Positions 49,030-63,000 are shown, counted from the stretch's first letter. The stretch is DNA of 64,000 nucleotides from Gaeumannomyces sp. JS-464 (GCA_002197995.1 NGZR01000005.1:3224001-3288000), one strand, 5' to 3'. Numbers and translations: made by a program. Notes: generated by a model not told the origin, from the letters alone.

Positions 49030-50858
49030 AGTGGGCCATATAAGCGAATGGGTTACGACACCCCGACCTCCGGTTAATTAACGCGCATGCCAACCCAACA
49101 ACGCCAAAAATCCATTTAAACTACTCGGAACTGTATATATCGGACGTTTTTACTTCTTTTTAACAAATGCGCGCATTGTGTCCGGTTTTGCCGCAAGTGC
49201 CACATCGCCGACGAGTCGTCGTCGCCTTCCTTTTTTAACCCCCATAATCGCGCATTTTTTGCTATAACTGCTTATTTAGCTTTTGTTAGTCCAAAACATT
49301 TCGTATTTTTTTAACAGTATGTAACCCTTTTTGTTAAACACGTGTTTTTTTGGCCTTCCGGCGTTTGCTTAGTGCCTCGTTCGCCTTTCGTAGCTTGGAG
49401 CACTTTTCCTTTAAAAGGTTAACCCGATGCATAATTGCTTTGGCCTTTTTCGTTAATTGGTTTATAGCCGATAGCATAGGTAACGGAAAGTTGCTCCGGT
49501 AATTGGAAATCCGAATTTTAATATGTTCGAATTGCGAAGTTGCGTTTTTAACTGTTTAAGGCGTTTTAAAAATCCAAAGTTCGGCGTCGTTTAAAGGCTT
49601 TTTCGAAGGAGTTAAAGTTCGTAACCTTACATTTAGCTTTTTTAAAACCGAATCCGGATTAAAAGGAGCAAAGTTAGCCTTTCGGAAACCCCTTCGAATG
49701 TTTTTTTCGGTTATAAAGTTAAAAAATGCCGCTTTAAACGCCGAAAGGAACTTGACCTTAGTTACGTGGTTAACGTGTAACTTTATTAAATTTTCGATTT
49801 GTTAACCGTACGCCTTTTTTAGCGGGTTAAAACACCTAACGTTAAGCGGCTAAAAGAAGTAAAACGAATGCGGAGGTATGCAAAGCGTAATAATGTTATA
49901 TTTTTGGCAATAAAGCTCGAAATTCGTTAAATGGTGGCTTTCGTATCCGTTTAGCACTAACAAACGATAAGGGCTTTTTATGCGCGATGCTATGTGTTAG
50001 TCGAAATGCTGGATCCATTTTAAGCCGAGCTCGTTCGTAATCCACCCGTTGGAATTCGTTAAAATGACTTAATCGCGTGGAAGGTCGGTTTCCGAGTACC
50101 AATTGGCCAAATGGTACTGCCCTTTAACGATAATAAAAGGGGGGATCGCTTAGCCGCAATAGTTAACCTTTTGGATAATTATAGCCCATTTCCGGTTGCT
50201 AAGCTAAATTAGCTTTGCTTTGCCACGGCCTTCCGATATTGTAATAACTATAACGGCGGCGATTATGCCTATAAGGAAACCGGTTTCGTCGAAATTATAA
50301 ATGTCGTTATTTTAAATGCTATATTTGGTTATAATATTTCGTACAAGGTTAAACCACGCAAAAACGAGCTTAGGATTTTCGCATTTGGCTTTTTGGTAGT
50401 TGTACTTTCGAATCCAGCGCGTACCGAGCTTTGCGCGGCGCTTAACGAAGTTCGCGACCTAGTTTTTACCGACGGCGCTCGCGTCGCGTTCGGTAAGCAA
50501 TCGGTTGGCCATATTTTTAACACTAAAAGGCCGGGGGGGAAACGCTCGCGAATCCAGCTTAAATATGTACTTAATAAGCGCTTTTTTTTCAAATTCCGTT
50601 AATTTCCGTAATTTGGGCATAGTGTCGCGTCGAGCAGGTTAGCCGTGCTTCCGACGCGTTAATGTCGTTTTCGCGACCGAGTAGATTTTTGCAGCCTTTC
50701 GTATGCTTAGTTTTAAGTTGGATTGTAAGGCTTAAAAGGTAAGCATTACTCGGCTTTCGTCGTTTCCTGTCGATATTGTTGTTAGTAAAGGAATTGGTCG
50801 CGAAAGAAAAAGTGTCGCGCGGTCGCGTGTCGTAACCCATTCGCTTGTATGGCCCACT
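49030..50858 (-). mobile_element. Fot/Pot-like Tc1-mariner element, RIP-inactivated
   Basis: 1829 bp bounded by inverted repeats of about 32 bp with one mismatch (AGTGGGCCATA...AATGGGTTACGACAC). It is flanked by the TA dinucleotide duplication typical of the superfamily (49028-49029, 50859-50860). The transposase lies on the minus strand. Readable motifs: YNFDETGFLIGI (first catalytic Asp, 50277-50305), YHLANWYSETDLPRD (about 50050-50115), and LVLNGYESHH at about 49950, where the family has LDGHESH. Later comes PLNVRCF, where it has PLDVGCF. So the second and third catalytic Asp are now Asn, by G-to-A change. The size fits Fot1/Pot2-class elements. The insertion splits the chromovirus integrase. 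Confidence 0.92.
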
Positions 50859-50860
50859 TA

Positions 50861-51050
50861 TTTGTGAACCACGTTATCGGTTTTTTAAATTGGGGAAGTT
50901 TAATAACGAAATTTATAATAACTTTTTGCTATGCTTCGCTTAGCGCTGGTAGCGGTTGCAAAAACCTATAAAGCTTATACTTACTGGCTTTATTTTTAAC
51001 GCAGCTTTCGCAATTTTTTATTGCGTTTTGTACTTCGGCTTAAGTTTTTG
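50861..51050 (-). pseudogene. Integrase N-terminal part of the chromovirus (relic)
   Basis: The minus strand reads NCESCVKNKASKYKLYRFLQ then PLPALSEA and VIINFVIKLPQFKKPITWF, ending exactly where the Fot-like element was inserted. CxxC is the last half of the HHCC zinc site. INFVIKLP stands for the usual MDFITKLP. Confidence 0.75.
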
Positions 51051-54000
51051 CGAACTTGTAATGTTATTACAACCGTTTTTACGTTTTGGTTACGTTTTAA
51101 TAGTTATATGCTAATTAGTTATAAATTTGTTAAATTTTTTCTAAGGTTTAAACTTTTCTTTACCGAACCGTTTTAACGAATATCTTTTATACCGGAACCA
51201 AAAATCCGTTTGGTTTTTTCGTTAAAATTACTCGTGTTTTTTTAAGTATTGCAACCTAATAGTCCGGTCGTCGGTTTAAAGCGTCCGCCCGGCCGTTTTT
51301 TAACCTTTTCCGATATTCGATCCGAATATCGTAATTTTTACAAAAACTCGTTTTAACGGATTTATCGTTTGTTTAAGTTTTTATTTATAGTAAAATGTAT
51401 TAGGTTTTTATAGTTTATATATATTATAACTTAATGTTTAGCTTTACAAAAGTATGGCCGCCATTTTTTAAATGCTCGAATAATTGCCAAAAGTTTTTTA
51501 TTATAAATTTGGTAATTTAATTTAAATTTATTTAACTTTTGCGAAAAAAACGTATAAAAGTGCAACCGTTTTTAATCCTTTCGTTATTCGAATTGGCCGC
51601 CGATGGCGTAATTCGACGCGTTGGTTTTAACTTCGAAAGGGTTTTTTAAGTTTAAAAATGCTAATATTAGTTCGTTTATTACGGCGTTCCGTAATTGCTT
51701 AAAAACCTTTTATTTTTGTTTTTTTTAATAAAACTAATAATTATTTTTGGTAAAGTTCGTAAATAAGATAGCGATTTTGCTATAATTACGGATAAACCGT
51801 TTATAAAAGTTTAAAAATCTTAAAAACCTTTATATTTTCCTAACGTTTTTAAATATAAACCAATTTTTAATTTCCTTAAATTTTTTAAGGTTTATGCAAA
51901 TTTGTTTAAATGTAATTATAAATTTTAAAAAAGCGACTTTTTATATATACTATTCGTACTTTCTTAGTTTAACGAAAAGCTTTACGCTAAATAGCTTTTA
52001 AAGCATTTTATATACGCGTTATTTATATTTTTTTATCGTTTTCGAAAAAATTAAAATGTTATTCAAATACGCGAAAACGAAAACGTCGAAATATTCGCGC
52101 AATATATGGTTAATTATTTTTTAAAACGTAATTAATACGTTAATAAGCCCGAAGGTTATTATTAAAAACTCGTAATATTTAAATTTCGTTTTAAAAGCCG
52201 TAAGCCACTTTTAGCCTTTTTTAATTCGTATTAAATTATAAGCTTTTCGTAAATCCAAAACCGTAAAATATTAAGCTTTACTAAACTTATTTCGTAATTT
52301 GTTAATAAAAAGTAAAAAGTATTAATTTTTAATTATAACTTTATTTAATGAGCGGTAATTAATACATATTCGTTTCCTTTTATTTTTTTATTTTTTTATA
52401 AAATTTTATATTTTATTAAAAAATCGGAAAGTTTAATATGTTTTTTTATAAATTTTTTTAATTGTTTTTTAACACTTTTTATTGCCGAAGGCTAAACTAG
52501 TACAACTTTTAGTATTTAAATTACGTTTCCAGTTTAAACTTAATTTTAAAATCGAACGGTTTATATTTGGGAAATATCGTTTTTAGGTTTTTTTTTTTCG
52601 TATTTATAGTATTTTTTCAAAATATTTGCGAACCGTTTTTTGGTATTAATTAGGTCGTTTTAATCGCTTTCCATTTTAAATAGTCGTATATTCGTTAATG
52701 CTAAATGTAAAAGTAAATTACTAAGTTTTATTATTGTTATAACCTTTTTTCGTTGCTTTTTATATTTACGGTTTAAAGTTCGTAATTAGTAAACCGTTTT
52801 AATTATTTATAATTTTTCCTATTAAATTTAACCGGTAGCCAATTTATTTGTAAATTATTTTTTTTAAATTAAAGAATTTCGAAAATAACGTTTTTTTCTT
52901 TTATATTTAATTTATCCAGTATAATAATAACGTTTTCCCCATTTCGGGTGCGTAATATTATTGGTTGTGTTTTTCGGTCGATTTATTTTTATTATAAGCG
53001 ATAAGTATTTTTTCGACCGTTTTAAGTTAATACGGTTAGCGTTTCCGTTTTATAGGAATTTTATACCGTTTAACCGTTTATAGCGATATATAATCGCTTT
53101 ATATTTCGCAATCAATTATTATTTTAACCTTTTTTTTAATATTTTATTCGAAATGTTAATAGGTTATACGGTTAATTCGATTTTGCTATTGCGAAGGTTT
53201 TTATCGGTTTTTTTTCATTTCGTGCTTTTCGTTAGGGTGGTTTTTTTTTAATTTTTTAATAAAAAGAACAAATATCGTACGTTCGTTTTTTTGTCCGGTT
53301 CGAACGGTACGTACGCTCGGGCGATTTTTTAATGCTAGGCTTTCGCCTTTTATGCTATATGTTTTTTGCATTTCGCAATTTCGCACTTTTTTTAATCGAG
53401 CGTTTAAATAACGCATAGCATTAAGTGCTGTTCGTTAAGCTTAAAAATTGCGGTAAATTTACCGATCCGGGCTAGCTTTTATTATAGTAATTGAAATGCT
53501 AAACGGGGTTTAATTTTAAGCTTTTTTTTAATTTTCGCGGAAAAAAGTCGTATTTAAATTTAAGTTGTAAGTGGAATTTGCACTTTTCGTAAATGCATTT
53601 TGCTTAAGAAAAGTACAAATGTCCAGGGTGTTTTATATTAATATTAAAGTGGTTTTTAGGTTTTAACGCAGTTTGTTTTAGCTTGTTTACGTCGTCGAAC
53701 TTATAGCTAATATACCTAATTTTTTATTAATTGCTAAACTATAATAAAGGTTAACCATTATTTCCGTCCGTTAAAATAGCGTAATATAATAGGCTATTTA
53801 AGTGTTTTAAAACCTTAACGTTTTAAAAACATTTCGAAACGTTAAAAAGTGTAAAAGCGCGTTAGTTTTTCCAATTTGCCTGGTTTTTACGAATTATAAA
53901 TGCAAAAGTTTCGCCGTTTAAACCTTTTGCTCGTTTTTAAAACTCGGTTATTTCGAAGGTTTAACCGTTTTAATTTATTTCGGCGTTGGTATTAAAGTTT

Positions 54001-54379
54001 TTCGACTTTTAAAAAAGGTGTGTTTAATTTAAAAGCTTTTTTTAAGCTTTTCTTTTTTTCGAACCGCTCGTTAAAATCGCTTTTTTTTAAATTTTACGAA
54101 AAACGGCGTCGTTTTTTCCTTTTAAACTTATAAGTTTAAAAATAACGCGTTGCTCGCTTTCGCTATTATATTTAAGCTTTGTAATTTTAAACATGCATAT
54201 ATTTCGAGGTTTTTGAAAGTACCATTTGGTAGCTTTTTTATTAAACTGGTATATAGTATATATAACTCGTCGTAATAGCACGTTTAACTAAATATTACCC
54301 CGGAGTATAATCCTTTTTATATTAGGCTTTTTTATATTCGCTAAAAGTTCGCTACTTAGCGGTTATTATTTCGCTAAAA
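51051..54379 (-). pseudogene. Degraded protease, reverse transcriptase and RNase H region of the chromovirus
   Basis: 3.3 kb of extreme AT-rich sequence between Gag knuckle and integrase, where protease, RT and RNase H of a gypsy element belong. The RIP load is so high that no motif is read with confidence. Assignment is by position only. Confidence 0.5.
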
Positions 54380-54421
54380 GCAATTAACTTTTATATGGCC
54401 GGCTTAACTGCATTTAAAACA
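54380..54421 (-). pseudogene. Gag CCHC zinc knuckle (relic)
   Basis: The minus strand reads C-F-K-C-S-stop-A-G-H-I-K-V-N-C, an exact C-x2-C-x4-H-x4-C retroviral-type knuckle with one stop. Gag of the chromovirus extends from here towards 55400. Confidence 0.8.
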
Positions 54422-55402
54422 CTTTTCGTTTTTCGGGTTTTGTTTTTGCTTTTTTTGCTGCTTTTATTACTAGTATGCGGCTCTCGTATTAAAATTTATA
54501 AAGCTTAAATGCGTTTTGTAAACCGTAATAGGTTATTATTTAGCCTTTTTTTAATTAGCTTTATTATTTTATGCCGTACTTTTAAAGTTATATTTTTTCT
54601 TTTCCTATTATTATTCGTATAATTTATCGCTAATGCGGACCGCGTTTCGAACGTAATCCGTAAAAAACTCCGAGCGATTTTGCTTTGCGATTTTATCTTT
54701 TATATTTTCGCGTAATCCGTTATAAAAGTGTAGTATTAACATAGCGTCGTTTTAGCTAAGTTTAATGCTAAGTTTAATGCTAATCGTTAAAAGTCCGCTG
54801 CATATTTAGCTGTAAGCCTTCGCTATTTAAAGGCTAACAAATTTCTTTTAGCGATTCGGGTTTCGTCGATTATACCGAACATTTTTCCGAGTTTTTTTTC
54901 GAAGGTTTCGAAATTGGCGAAAATAAGTTTAATGGTTTTTTAGCTATTTTTATACCTTTTAAAATAATCGCTTTAGGTTAATTAAAACCATTTTTTTACT
55001 TTACCGTTTAGCTTAGTAATAGCGTAAACAATCTTTTATTTTTCGCTTACGAACTGTTATTCGTAAAACTTAAAATAGCTTTTACATTCGGTAAAAAACG
55101 TTTTAAACTTTCCGTTTTTTTTTCGTAAAAATCCGAAAACGGGAATTTGTACCTTCGAATTGCGATAGGTATTTTAAAAGATACTAGCTTCGCAGTAAAT
55201 TGCTTTACTTCGGTTTAACCTTTGGCGATTTCGTCCGTTATAAGCTTAAAAAGGCTAGCCGTGTTAGCGGTTTCGTCGAAATCGTACTTAATACTGTTAA
55301 AGGTAAAAACCGTGGTTTTTTCCTTTTTAAGCTTTTTATTACTGCTCGTTATAACTGCATTGTTCGGTTTTTCGGTAAAGCGCTAAATAAAATTAGTTAA
55401 AA
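54422..55402 (-). pseudogene. Degraded gag body of the chromovirus
   Basis: Minus-strand sequence between the zinc knuckle and the right (5') LTR at 55403, where gag and the leader belong. Heavily RIP-mutated, with no intact frame. A plus-strand frame at 55200-55400 is antisense and not supported. Confidence 0.5.
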
Positions 55403-55558
55403 TATTATAATTAAAGGTTTACTTTTAAAGTAAAGCGTTTTAAAAGTGGATTAAATAATATCGTAAGTTTAATTACTTAAAAGTTTACGTAATTTAAAAA
55501 GCCGGTTTAATTGTTTGCTTTAAAAGATATTTAAAAGCTAATTTAAGTTAACTAATGC
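55403..55558 (-). repeat. 5' LTR of the chromovirus, outer part cut off by LINE insertion
   Basis: Starts TATTATAATTAAAGGTTTAC, aligning with the start of the LTR at 46527, and runs about 156 bp to AAGTTAACTAATGC. The next part of the LTR is found at 63052 after the LINE. Heavily C-to-T/G-to-A mutated. Confidence 0.85.
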
Positions 55559-56639
55559 TAAAAACAACTGCTACGACCTTAAAAACGCGTAGCCGGTTAG
55601 CCTTTCCAAATAATCCAATTTTAACGCCAAAATCGAACCCCTCGCAGCCGACTCGACCCCGGATCGATGCCGCATCGTGCGCGCGCTAACGGCGCGGGTT
55701 AAAAATCGATAGCGATCGATTTTAAACTCGCGGCTAGTCGGCACGCTACGACGGTGGATCCTCCTAACGCGTTTTCGAACACGCGGGAAAGCAGCGACAC
55801 CGATACGAAACCGGCGCGCAGCCGCTAAAATAAAAAAAAAAAAGAGATTATCGATAAGTTAAAGCCTTTTATAATTAATGGAAAGTTGTTAAAAGTTTTG
55901 CAATTGGTGTCGGAGCTAACAAAGCGAGGGATCGACGCGGAAGCGGCTCGCTAGCGCGAAGCCGCCGCAAAAGGACCAGTAATTAACGACACGCTATAAA
56001 AGCTTAAAACAAAAATACTCGAGGAAGTTAAAAAAGCATTAGCTAATATTAAAAAGTCCTATGCCATTGCATTGGCCACGGGCTTGCCAGCCCGAATGCC
56101 GGGCGGAACCGAGTCGATTTAACCACGTTAATAGTACCCGAACACGGCGTAACCCCCACCCCGATTTATACCGTCGAAAGTCGAACGAAAAATTGTCGTA
56201 AACGTAGGAAAACCCCTAAAAGCAATTAAAAAGCGATTAATAATAAACACTTTATAAGCGTTAAATAACTAATTAGGCACGACAATACGGGTAACGAAAC
56301 GATTTCGAAACGGAAACGTAATAGTATGCTTTTAAGCAAACGCAAAGGAATATAAAAAAAAAAACGACTAGGTGAAAAAAGTATTCGGCGATTAAGCAAC
56401 GATCCGGATGCGAATATATAACGTGGTAATTCGAGGTTTTAAATAGGAAGCATTTCCAAAAAACCCAAACGCATTTGTTAAAAGTTTAAACGCCGAAAAC
56501 CGAAACGCAAAAGTTAAGTTTATATACGTATAACCGGCCCGGACCTTTTACGAATATGCTATAGTATTAGCCCGTATCGGAACGGCAACGGCAGCGGATT
56601 AAACATACGAACGAGAATTCGTAATAAAAGCAGTAATTT

Positions 56640-56880
56640 ACAATTGCGAGCCGTTTACATTAAACGTTAAAATTAACCAATATTACAACTGTTTTAAATG
56701 GGAATACCGTTAAAAGTTTTGCATTAAACCGAGCCGGTGCCCGCATTGCGAAAAACCGAAACACTAAAAAGGAAAATACCAATGCGACGCTTACTATTAA
56801 TATTAAAAAGCCACACCCAAATGCATAAATTGTAATAAACCGTACCCGGCTTTTTACCGAAAATGCGAAATGGCATAACG
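56640..56880 (+). pseudogene. LINE ORF1 zinc-knuckle region (relic)
   Basis: Readable as INQYYNCFKWEYR, FCIKPSRCPHCEKPKH, GKYQCDAYY and PKCINCNKPYPAFYRKCEMA with RIP stops between. Tandem CCHC knuckles at the end of ORF1 are standard for Tad/CgT1-type LINEs. Confidence 0.8.
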
Positions 56881-58479
56881 CGTTATAGGAAAAGTAAAAA
56901 AAGCATATTAAAACTAACTGAAAAGGTTTATACTAAAAAGCGCAGTTTATAAACTAATAAAAAACGTTACCTTTTTTATTTTCTAAGCCCGCTAACCCTT
57001 CGGAACCGGAAAGCTAACGAGCTTTAGCAAAAAACGAAGGAATAATTTAAACTCGGATAATAATTTACCGACCCGGATTTTAAAACGCCGACTAATCGGC
57101 AAACCCCGCAAAAATTTACAATTACTTAGGGGCCGAACCGATATACGGCCGCCTTTTTTACTTATAATACACTTCGCTTTTAAAACGAGCTTTTCGCTAG
57201 TTAAACCCCCCGTTATTGCAAACGAGCAAATACGCGAAAAAGCCGAAAGGATAACGGCTTTAACAAACCCCCCCGCCTTCCCCCCTTTTCCGAACCGCTA
57301 TCGATAATAAACAGCATTAGCCCGTAAAACGTATTAAAAGGCTTAAAAAAACCCGTATAGTAATTTTAATATTGTACTGGAATATAAGGAAAAAAAGCGG
57401 AAAAGAAAATATCCCGCTATTTAGCAAGAAAAAATACGATATAATAACCATATAAAAGCCGGAGCTGGACCGATATAAAAACCTAAAAAGATTAGCAAAG
57501 TGCAAATACGAGGTGGTTTATTACCAAGCCGATAACCGTTTAAACGCAGCATTATACGTTTATTAACGGCTAAACCCCGCATTGTAAAAAAGCCGAAACG
57601 GACACGATTAGGCAGTAGTAATATTGCAAACCTTATTAGGAAAAATCGATATTTATTCGATATATTCGCCGGATTTAAAAGCATTAGGAAAGTGGCATAC
57701 GCTATTAATAAAAATCGAAACGCAACCGTTACGACACCACGTTATGCTTATAAAGGATTTTAATATGCACCATTTTATATAAAACGTTTATAATAAATAA
57801 AACGAAAAAGCAAACGTATTATTATCGCTAGCGTACTAATGGAAATTCGAATTTATAACACTTTACGGAAAGGTAACGAAAAAAAAATTTGGCGAACGAA
57901 AAAGCATAATTAACTATGCATAGGTATTTAACGCGTTAACCGTAAAATACAAAAGTAAAAACGATAAAATAAAAGGATCGAATTACTACCCCCAAATAAT
58001 CCTAATTAATACCAAAGCGGAGCCGTTCCGGCAAAAAACCGCCGAAAAATAGGTATGGAAAAAAGTAAACATTAATATAAAAAACGACCAAAAAAGGGCA
58101 TTGCAATTGGCTATATAGCATATTAAAATTAAAAATATAAAAATACCGGAAAATATCGATAACTAAATAGATATATTAATAAACCAGCTAACTTTAATCG
58201 CTAACAAGCTAATACTAAAAAGGAAAACATTAACCAGTTTTAAGCTAATACCGTATTGGAATTTAAAATTTACCAAACTCGCTAAAAAAACGAGGAGGTG
58301 CTAACGTGCATATACGAAGCTAAAAATATAAAATAGCTATAACGAATTAAAAGCAGCGGATAAAGCCTTTATAAAAGAAAAAAGGAAAGCGGCTAACGCG
58401 TATTGGAAAAAGTTTATTAAAAAGGCATTAAAAATAAAAAAAAAAAAAGCTACTTTTTGGAACGTAAAACGGTGGGCGA

Positions 58480-60000
58480 AATTGCGCAGTTATAAAAAAC
58501 GAAATCCAACTAAATTACCGGATTTGCACCGACCAAAAAACGGCAACCAAAAACCAGCTAACATTTACGCAAATAAAGCAATAGCTTTAGCGGCTAAGTT
58601 TTACCCCAGCCCGAAAACGGATTTAACCGATATTACAAATACCACGTTTAACGATAACACGTTTTATTACGCGTTTTTAATAAAACATATAGTAAACCCG
58701 GAAAACGGCGACGTATTAACGGCTTTAAAAAGAACGTAAAACTGGAAAACCCCGAAAGCGGATAATTTACCAAACGGACTTTTAAAGGCATGCGGCGAAC
58801 CTTATTGGAAAGCTATATTTAAAATAGCTAACGCCAATTTTAACCTCGAATATTTTCCGAAGCGCTTCCGAAACGCACTTATAATAGTACTGCTAAAGCT
58901 AAGCAAAAGCATAAAAAATAGAAAAAAATAGCGAAAGGATAAAAACCGATCGCACTTTTTTTATCCATTTCCAAAATTATAAAAGCTATAATAGGAAAAC
59001 GGATCGCTAACGAAGCGAAGGAAAAGGGACTTTTACCGGAAAAACAAATAGGTAATAAAAAAAACGCAGTACCGAATTCGCTATTAAACAAATGATAAAC
59101 ATAGTGATAATAGCGTGGAATTACGGCGTTATAGCTTCGCTATTGCAATTTAACCTATTAAAAGCATTTAATAATATTAACCATATTAAATTGCTCGATA
59201 TAATGCGAAAGCAAGGATTTTTACCAAAAATAGTTAAATAAATTAAAAACTGGCTTATAAATAAAACGGCTCGGTTTCGGTTCGACGGAAACACGTTAAC
59301 GCTAATACTAGTAATTGCAAAAATCCCGTAAAAATTACTACTATTACTTATATTATTTATCTTTTATATTGCGTTACTATACGATAAACTGGAAAAAATC
59401 CCAAAGATAACGGTAATTGGCTTCGCCGACGATACTAACCTTTTAGCAATAAAAAGCACCACAGCGAAAACGGTACGACTATTAGAAAAAGCTTAGAACG
59501 TATGTTAAACGTGGGCAAAAACAACAGGAATAACATTTAACGCATTAAAAACCAAACTGCTGCATTTTACTAAAGCTTTAAACCAAACCCGGGTTCGCAC
59601 CAAAGCTATTTACGTATAAACCATCGCTAGCGGCGAAATTCCTCGGAATTTAGCTAAATTACAAATTAAATTTTAAAATTTACATTAAATAAGCGAAAGG
59701 TAAATAGGAAAAATAACAATTGGCGATAATAAAACTCGTAGCGGTAACGTAAAAAAATAGCTTCGTTAAAGCGAAACAATTATACGTAAGTATGCAAAAG
59801 CGCAATGGCATATAAAGCCGTAATATATTACCTTTTAACCGAATTACGAGGCCGGCCCCGAAACGCGGCCAAAAAGTTAGCGAAAAAATAGCGAGCATAT
59901 TTTAAAATGGTAGCCGGAGCATACAAAACGACGTTATTAGCCCATTTAAAAACAAAAACTTATATGCCACTTTTAAATTTGTATTTAAACGAAAAAGTAA
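58480..60000 (+). pseudogene. LINE reverse transcriptase (relic)
   Basis: Segments DLTDITNTTFNDNTFYYAF, DNLPNGLLKACGEPYWKAIF, LEYFPKRFRNALIIVLL, FNLLKAFNNINHIKLLDIM and VIGFADDTNLLAIKSTTA follow one another in the order of a non-LTR RT. The FADD catalytic box is intact, while FDLKGAFDNI is mutated to FNLLKAFNNI. Confidence 0.85.
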
Positions 60001-63000
60001 TTAATATAGAAAATAAATAGCTGGAAATTAAAATGATATAGCGGATTAATAAGGCGATAATAAAAGTAGCGGGCCGATTTAAAAGGTTAAAATACCGGGA
60101 ACGGAGTAAAAAACTACATTTTTAAAACGGCCAAGCAAAAAAAGGATAAGCGGAACGTTAAAACCGATTTAAAATAACCCCGGAACCGAAACGCAAACCA
60201 ATCCCCCGCGGAAACGAAAAAAAGTCCAAATATAAACACGCGAAACGCTGGAACTTTAACGTAACAATAAAGTGGAAGTTAAAAAATTGCTAACTCGACG
60301 GAAGCGGAAAAAAAACGAACCGGTATAAACCGCGTGCTTAGCAAATAACCTTTTATTTACGGAAAAAATGATCGAATATTACGAAAGAATGCCAAAAGCA
60401 TAACTTAGTGGCAATCCAAATTAAAACGGAAAAGCTTGGTTTAAATCTTTCCTATTTAGCAAAAACGTGCTTAACGCGGTAACGCCGTTATGCGAGTGCG
60501 ATAACGGATAAAAGGAAATAGCATAGCACGTGCTAACCTAATGCATTTGTTAAAACAAATAGCGGGATAGCACCGGGATAGTATAAGCGGATAGCCGAAA
60601 AGCATATTTCGAGCTATAAAAATAAAAAACATATTATTTAAAAAAGCAGCACGTATAATATTTAAAATTGGAAAACTAATGGATTTTAAAATAGCGAAAA
60701 AGGTGGAAAAAAAACGCGCAAAAAAAAAGGAAAAAAAAAACGTACCAAATTGGAAAAAAACCGAACTATAAATAACCATAAAACGTTAAACGAAAATACC
60801 TTATTAAAAAAAAGGGGAAAAAAAAGTGGATTAACGTTAATACTTTATATGCGAGCCGCAACCGGAAAAAAACCGACTAAACTAATTATTTCCATTTTTA
60901 CCCATTTTTTTAATATTTCGTTAATAATATCCTTTTAACATTTAGCTAAAATTTAACCGAAAGTAAAATTAAAAGGATTTTGCACGAAAGATATTTAGCA
61001 AATACAAAAAGGTTAGCGGACCGAAGGAAAATAGCGATATAAAAAGAAATATCGATAAACCCGTATTTTGGCCCGCTTTAAAACTAACGCTTTTATTCGA
61101 ATGCGGTTAAACGAATCCCACGCATTGATAATTTTAAAAGCTAACCCGATATAGCTTGCGCCGAGGGCACCATATTGCTAAAAAAAAAGCGAACGAAACC
61201 CGAGCCATTAAATGCAGTTATAACAGTAAAAGCGCTTCCTAAACTGGAAAAGAACGAGCGCGAAAACCTAGCACTAAAAAGGACGCCGAACCGTTTCCCG
61301 ATATTCTTTGCAAATCGAACGTAACCGGCGATAACGTGCTTTAAAATGTATAACGAAGTTAAAAAAAGCATTAGTAATAAAGCATATAATACCGAAATAA
61401 ACCGTTATAAACCTTAGCGGCATAAGCGACTTCCGTAAAACATTTTCCAAATCGGCAGCAGTTTTAAAAAAGGACTGGATATAGCGTTAATAAGCACGAA
61501 AACGCTATAAACTTAATTTTTAATGCTAGCGGAAGGCTATTAAAGCGAAACCGACAAATTAGCAATAAAAAAAGCAATAAAAAAAAAGGAAAAAAAATAA
61601 CAAACCTAAACGCAAATACCGCGTAAAAAGGCGCACCCCATATAAGTTAAAACGCGAAAAGCTAAAAATATAAATTAGCACGACCGGAACCGAGCAAAAA
61701 AAAAGGCGAATAAATAAAAAACATATAAGCTTTATAATAGCATTCCCGAACGGCGCCGGCATCGATGCCGTTAGCGAAACGCTAAATGCAATTAATACAA
61801 ATTTTGCAAACAAGTTAAAAAGTTAGCGAGGCGGGATAAAAAGGGAACGATACGGGAAAAATACATTATCGAGTCGTAAAAAATGTAACCCGGAAAAATA
61901 GCGATCGCCGTTTTATACTCCTTTTAATAGTACAAACGGTAAGGTTAAAAGAAAAAAAGAAAAAAATTAGCAAAAAAATAAGGAAAAGCGGTGCAAAACC
62001 GCACTTATAGTTTAACGCGGGGTTCGGAGCAACGCCGGCTTCGGAGTCGTCGTTATCGTTAAAGCTGGAAAAAGGTGCTCGTCGCGATCGCCACGAGGAA
62101 GCAAACGTAAGGCCGCTACCACTACCGCTGCCGTTATGGCCGCCGCGCGCATTACCGCGCGCGCCGCCGCGAGGAAAACGGGGAGTTTTCTTTGGGAGCT
62201 ATAATGCAGGAAAATAAAAGCCGGAAAAGGAACGAAGCGCGGAAGGCAGGTGTAAAAGCGCGGGCGGGAAAATGCGCGAAAATTGGAAGCAAAAGTGGGA
62301 AAAAAATTAAAAGTTATAATAAAAAAAAATTAAAAAAGGGCGAAAAAAAAAGGCAAAAACCTTTAAAGCAAAAAAGGAAAAACGGTAAAAACCCGCACGG
62401 GAAAAAATAAAAGCATAACCGGAAAGCACGATACAAACAAGGCAAAAGCAATACAATTACGAAAACGGCGAACTAATAAAAAGGTCGAATGCGCGTTATA
62501 AGCGAAAAACAATCCGCAACCGAAGCGTTACCTTCGAAAGCGAATAATACAATTACGTCGAGTTACTTAACGTTAACCATAACCCCCGAACCTTACGGAG
62601 CAAGCCATGCGATTAAGCATTAAAGCGGGACCGGGAAACCTCGAACGCGGATAACCAAACCACCGCAATTAACCGAACTAACACCATTACTACCAACATT
62701 ATTATAAAAAGAGAAAACCCGGCACCGGGGCGCTATTTAAACGCAATATGCATTCCTTATAGTTTTTCTTTTGCGTATTTTCCTATTGTTACTATTAATT
62801 ACAAAAACGCTTTCGCGATGGAACTTTTAAAAGCAGTTATAGGAATTAAGCAAACGGCACTATTGTTTAACATAGCAAAAACCGTATATGAAAAGCAAAT
62901 ATGGTTTTTTACTTTTAAGCTACCGAGCCGGATGCGGACCGCACCCGGAAACGAGTTTAAAGGTTTTTACATGTATATAAAAACAGCAAAGGCACCGAGG

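Larger units (their letters stand above)
46527..55558 (-). mobile_element. Ty3/gypsy chromovirus, RIP-inactivated, coding strand minus
   Basis: Left LTR 46527-46974, internal 46975-55402, right LTR 55403-55558 continued at 63052-63122 after a LINE insertion. Since gag-pol is on the minus strand, the right LTR is the 5' LTR. Order on that strand: Gag zinc knuckle (54380-54421), degraded protease/RT/RNase H (about 51100-54300), integrase (51050-50861 and 49027-48300, split by a Fot-like insertion), chromodomain (48083-48130), an extra ORF on the other strand, a polypurine tract AAAAGGGGAAA, and the 3' LTR. Integrase catalytic positions are lost (VIINRFTK for VIVDRFTK; TKRTNQ for TERTNQ) by G-to-A changes. 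Internal length without the insertion is 6.6 kb, normal for the group. Confidence 0.88.

Noticed and set aside
62192..62410. 72-codon lysine-rich frame near the LINE end
   Set aside because: Lys/Asn richness is produced by A-rich RIP-mutated sequence; no conserved motif.
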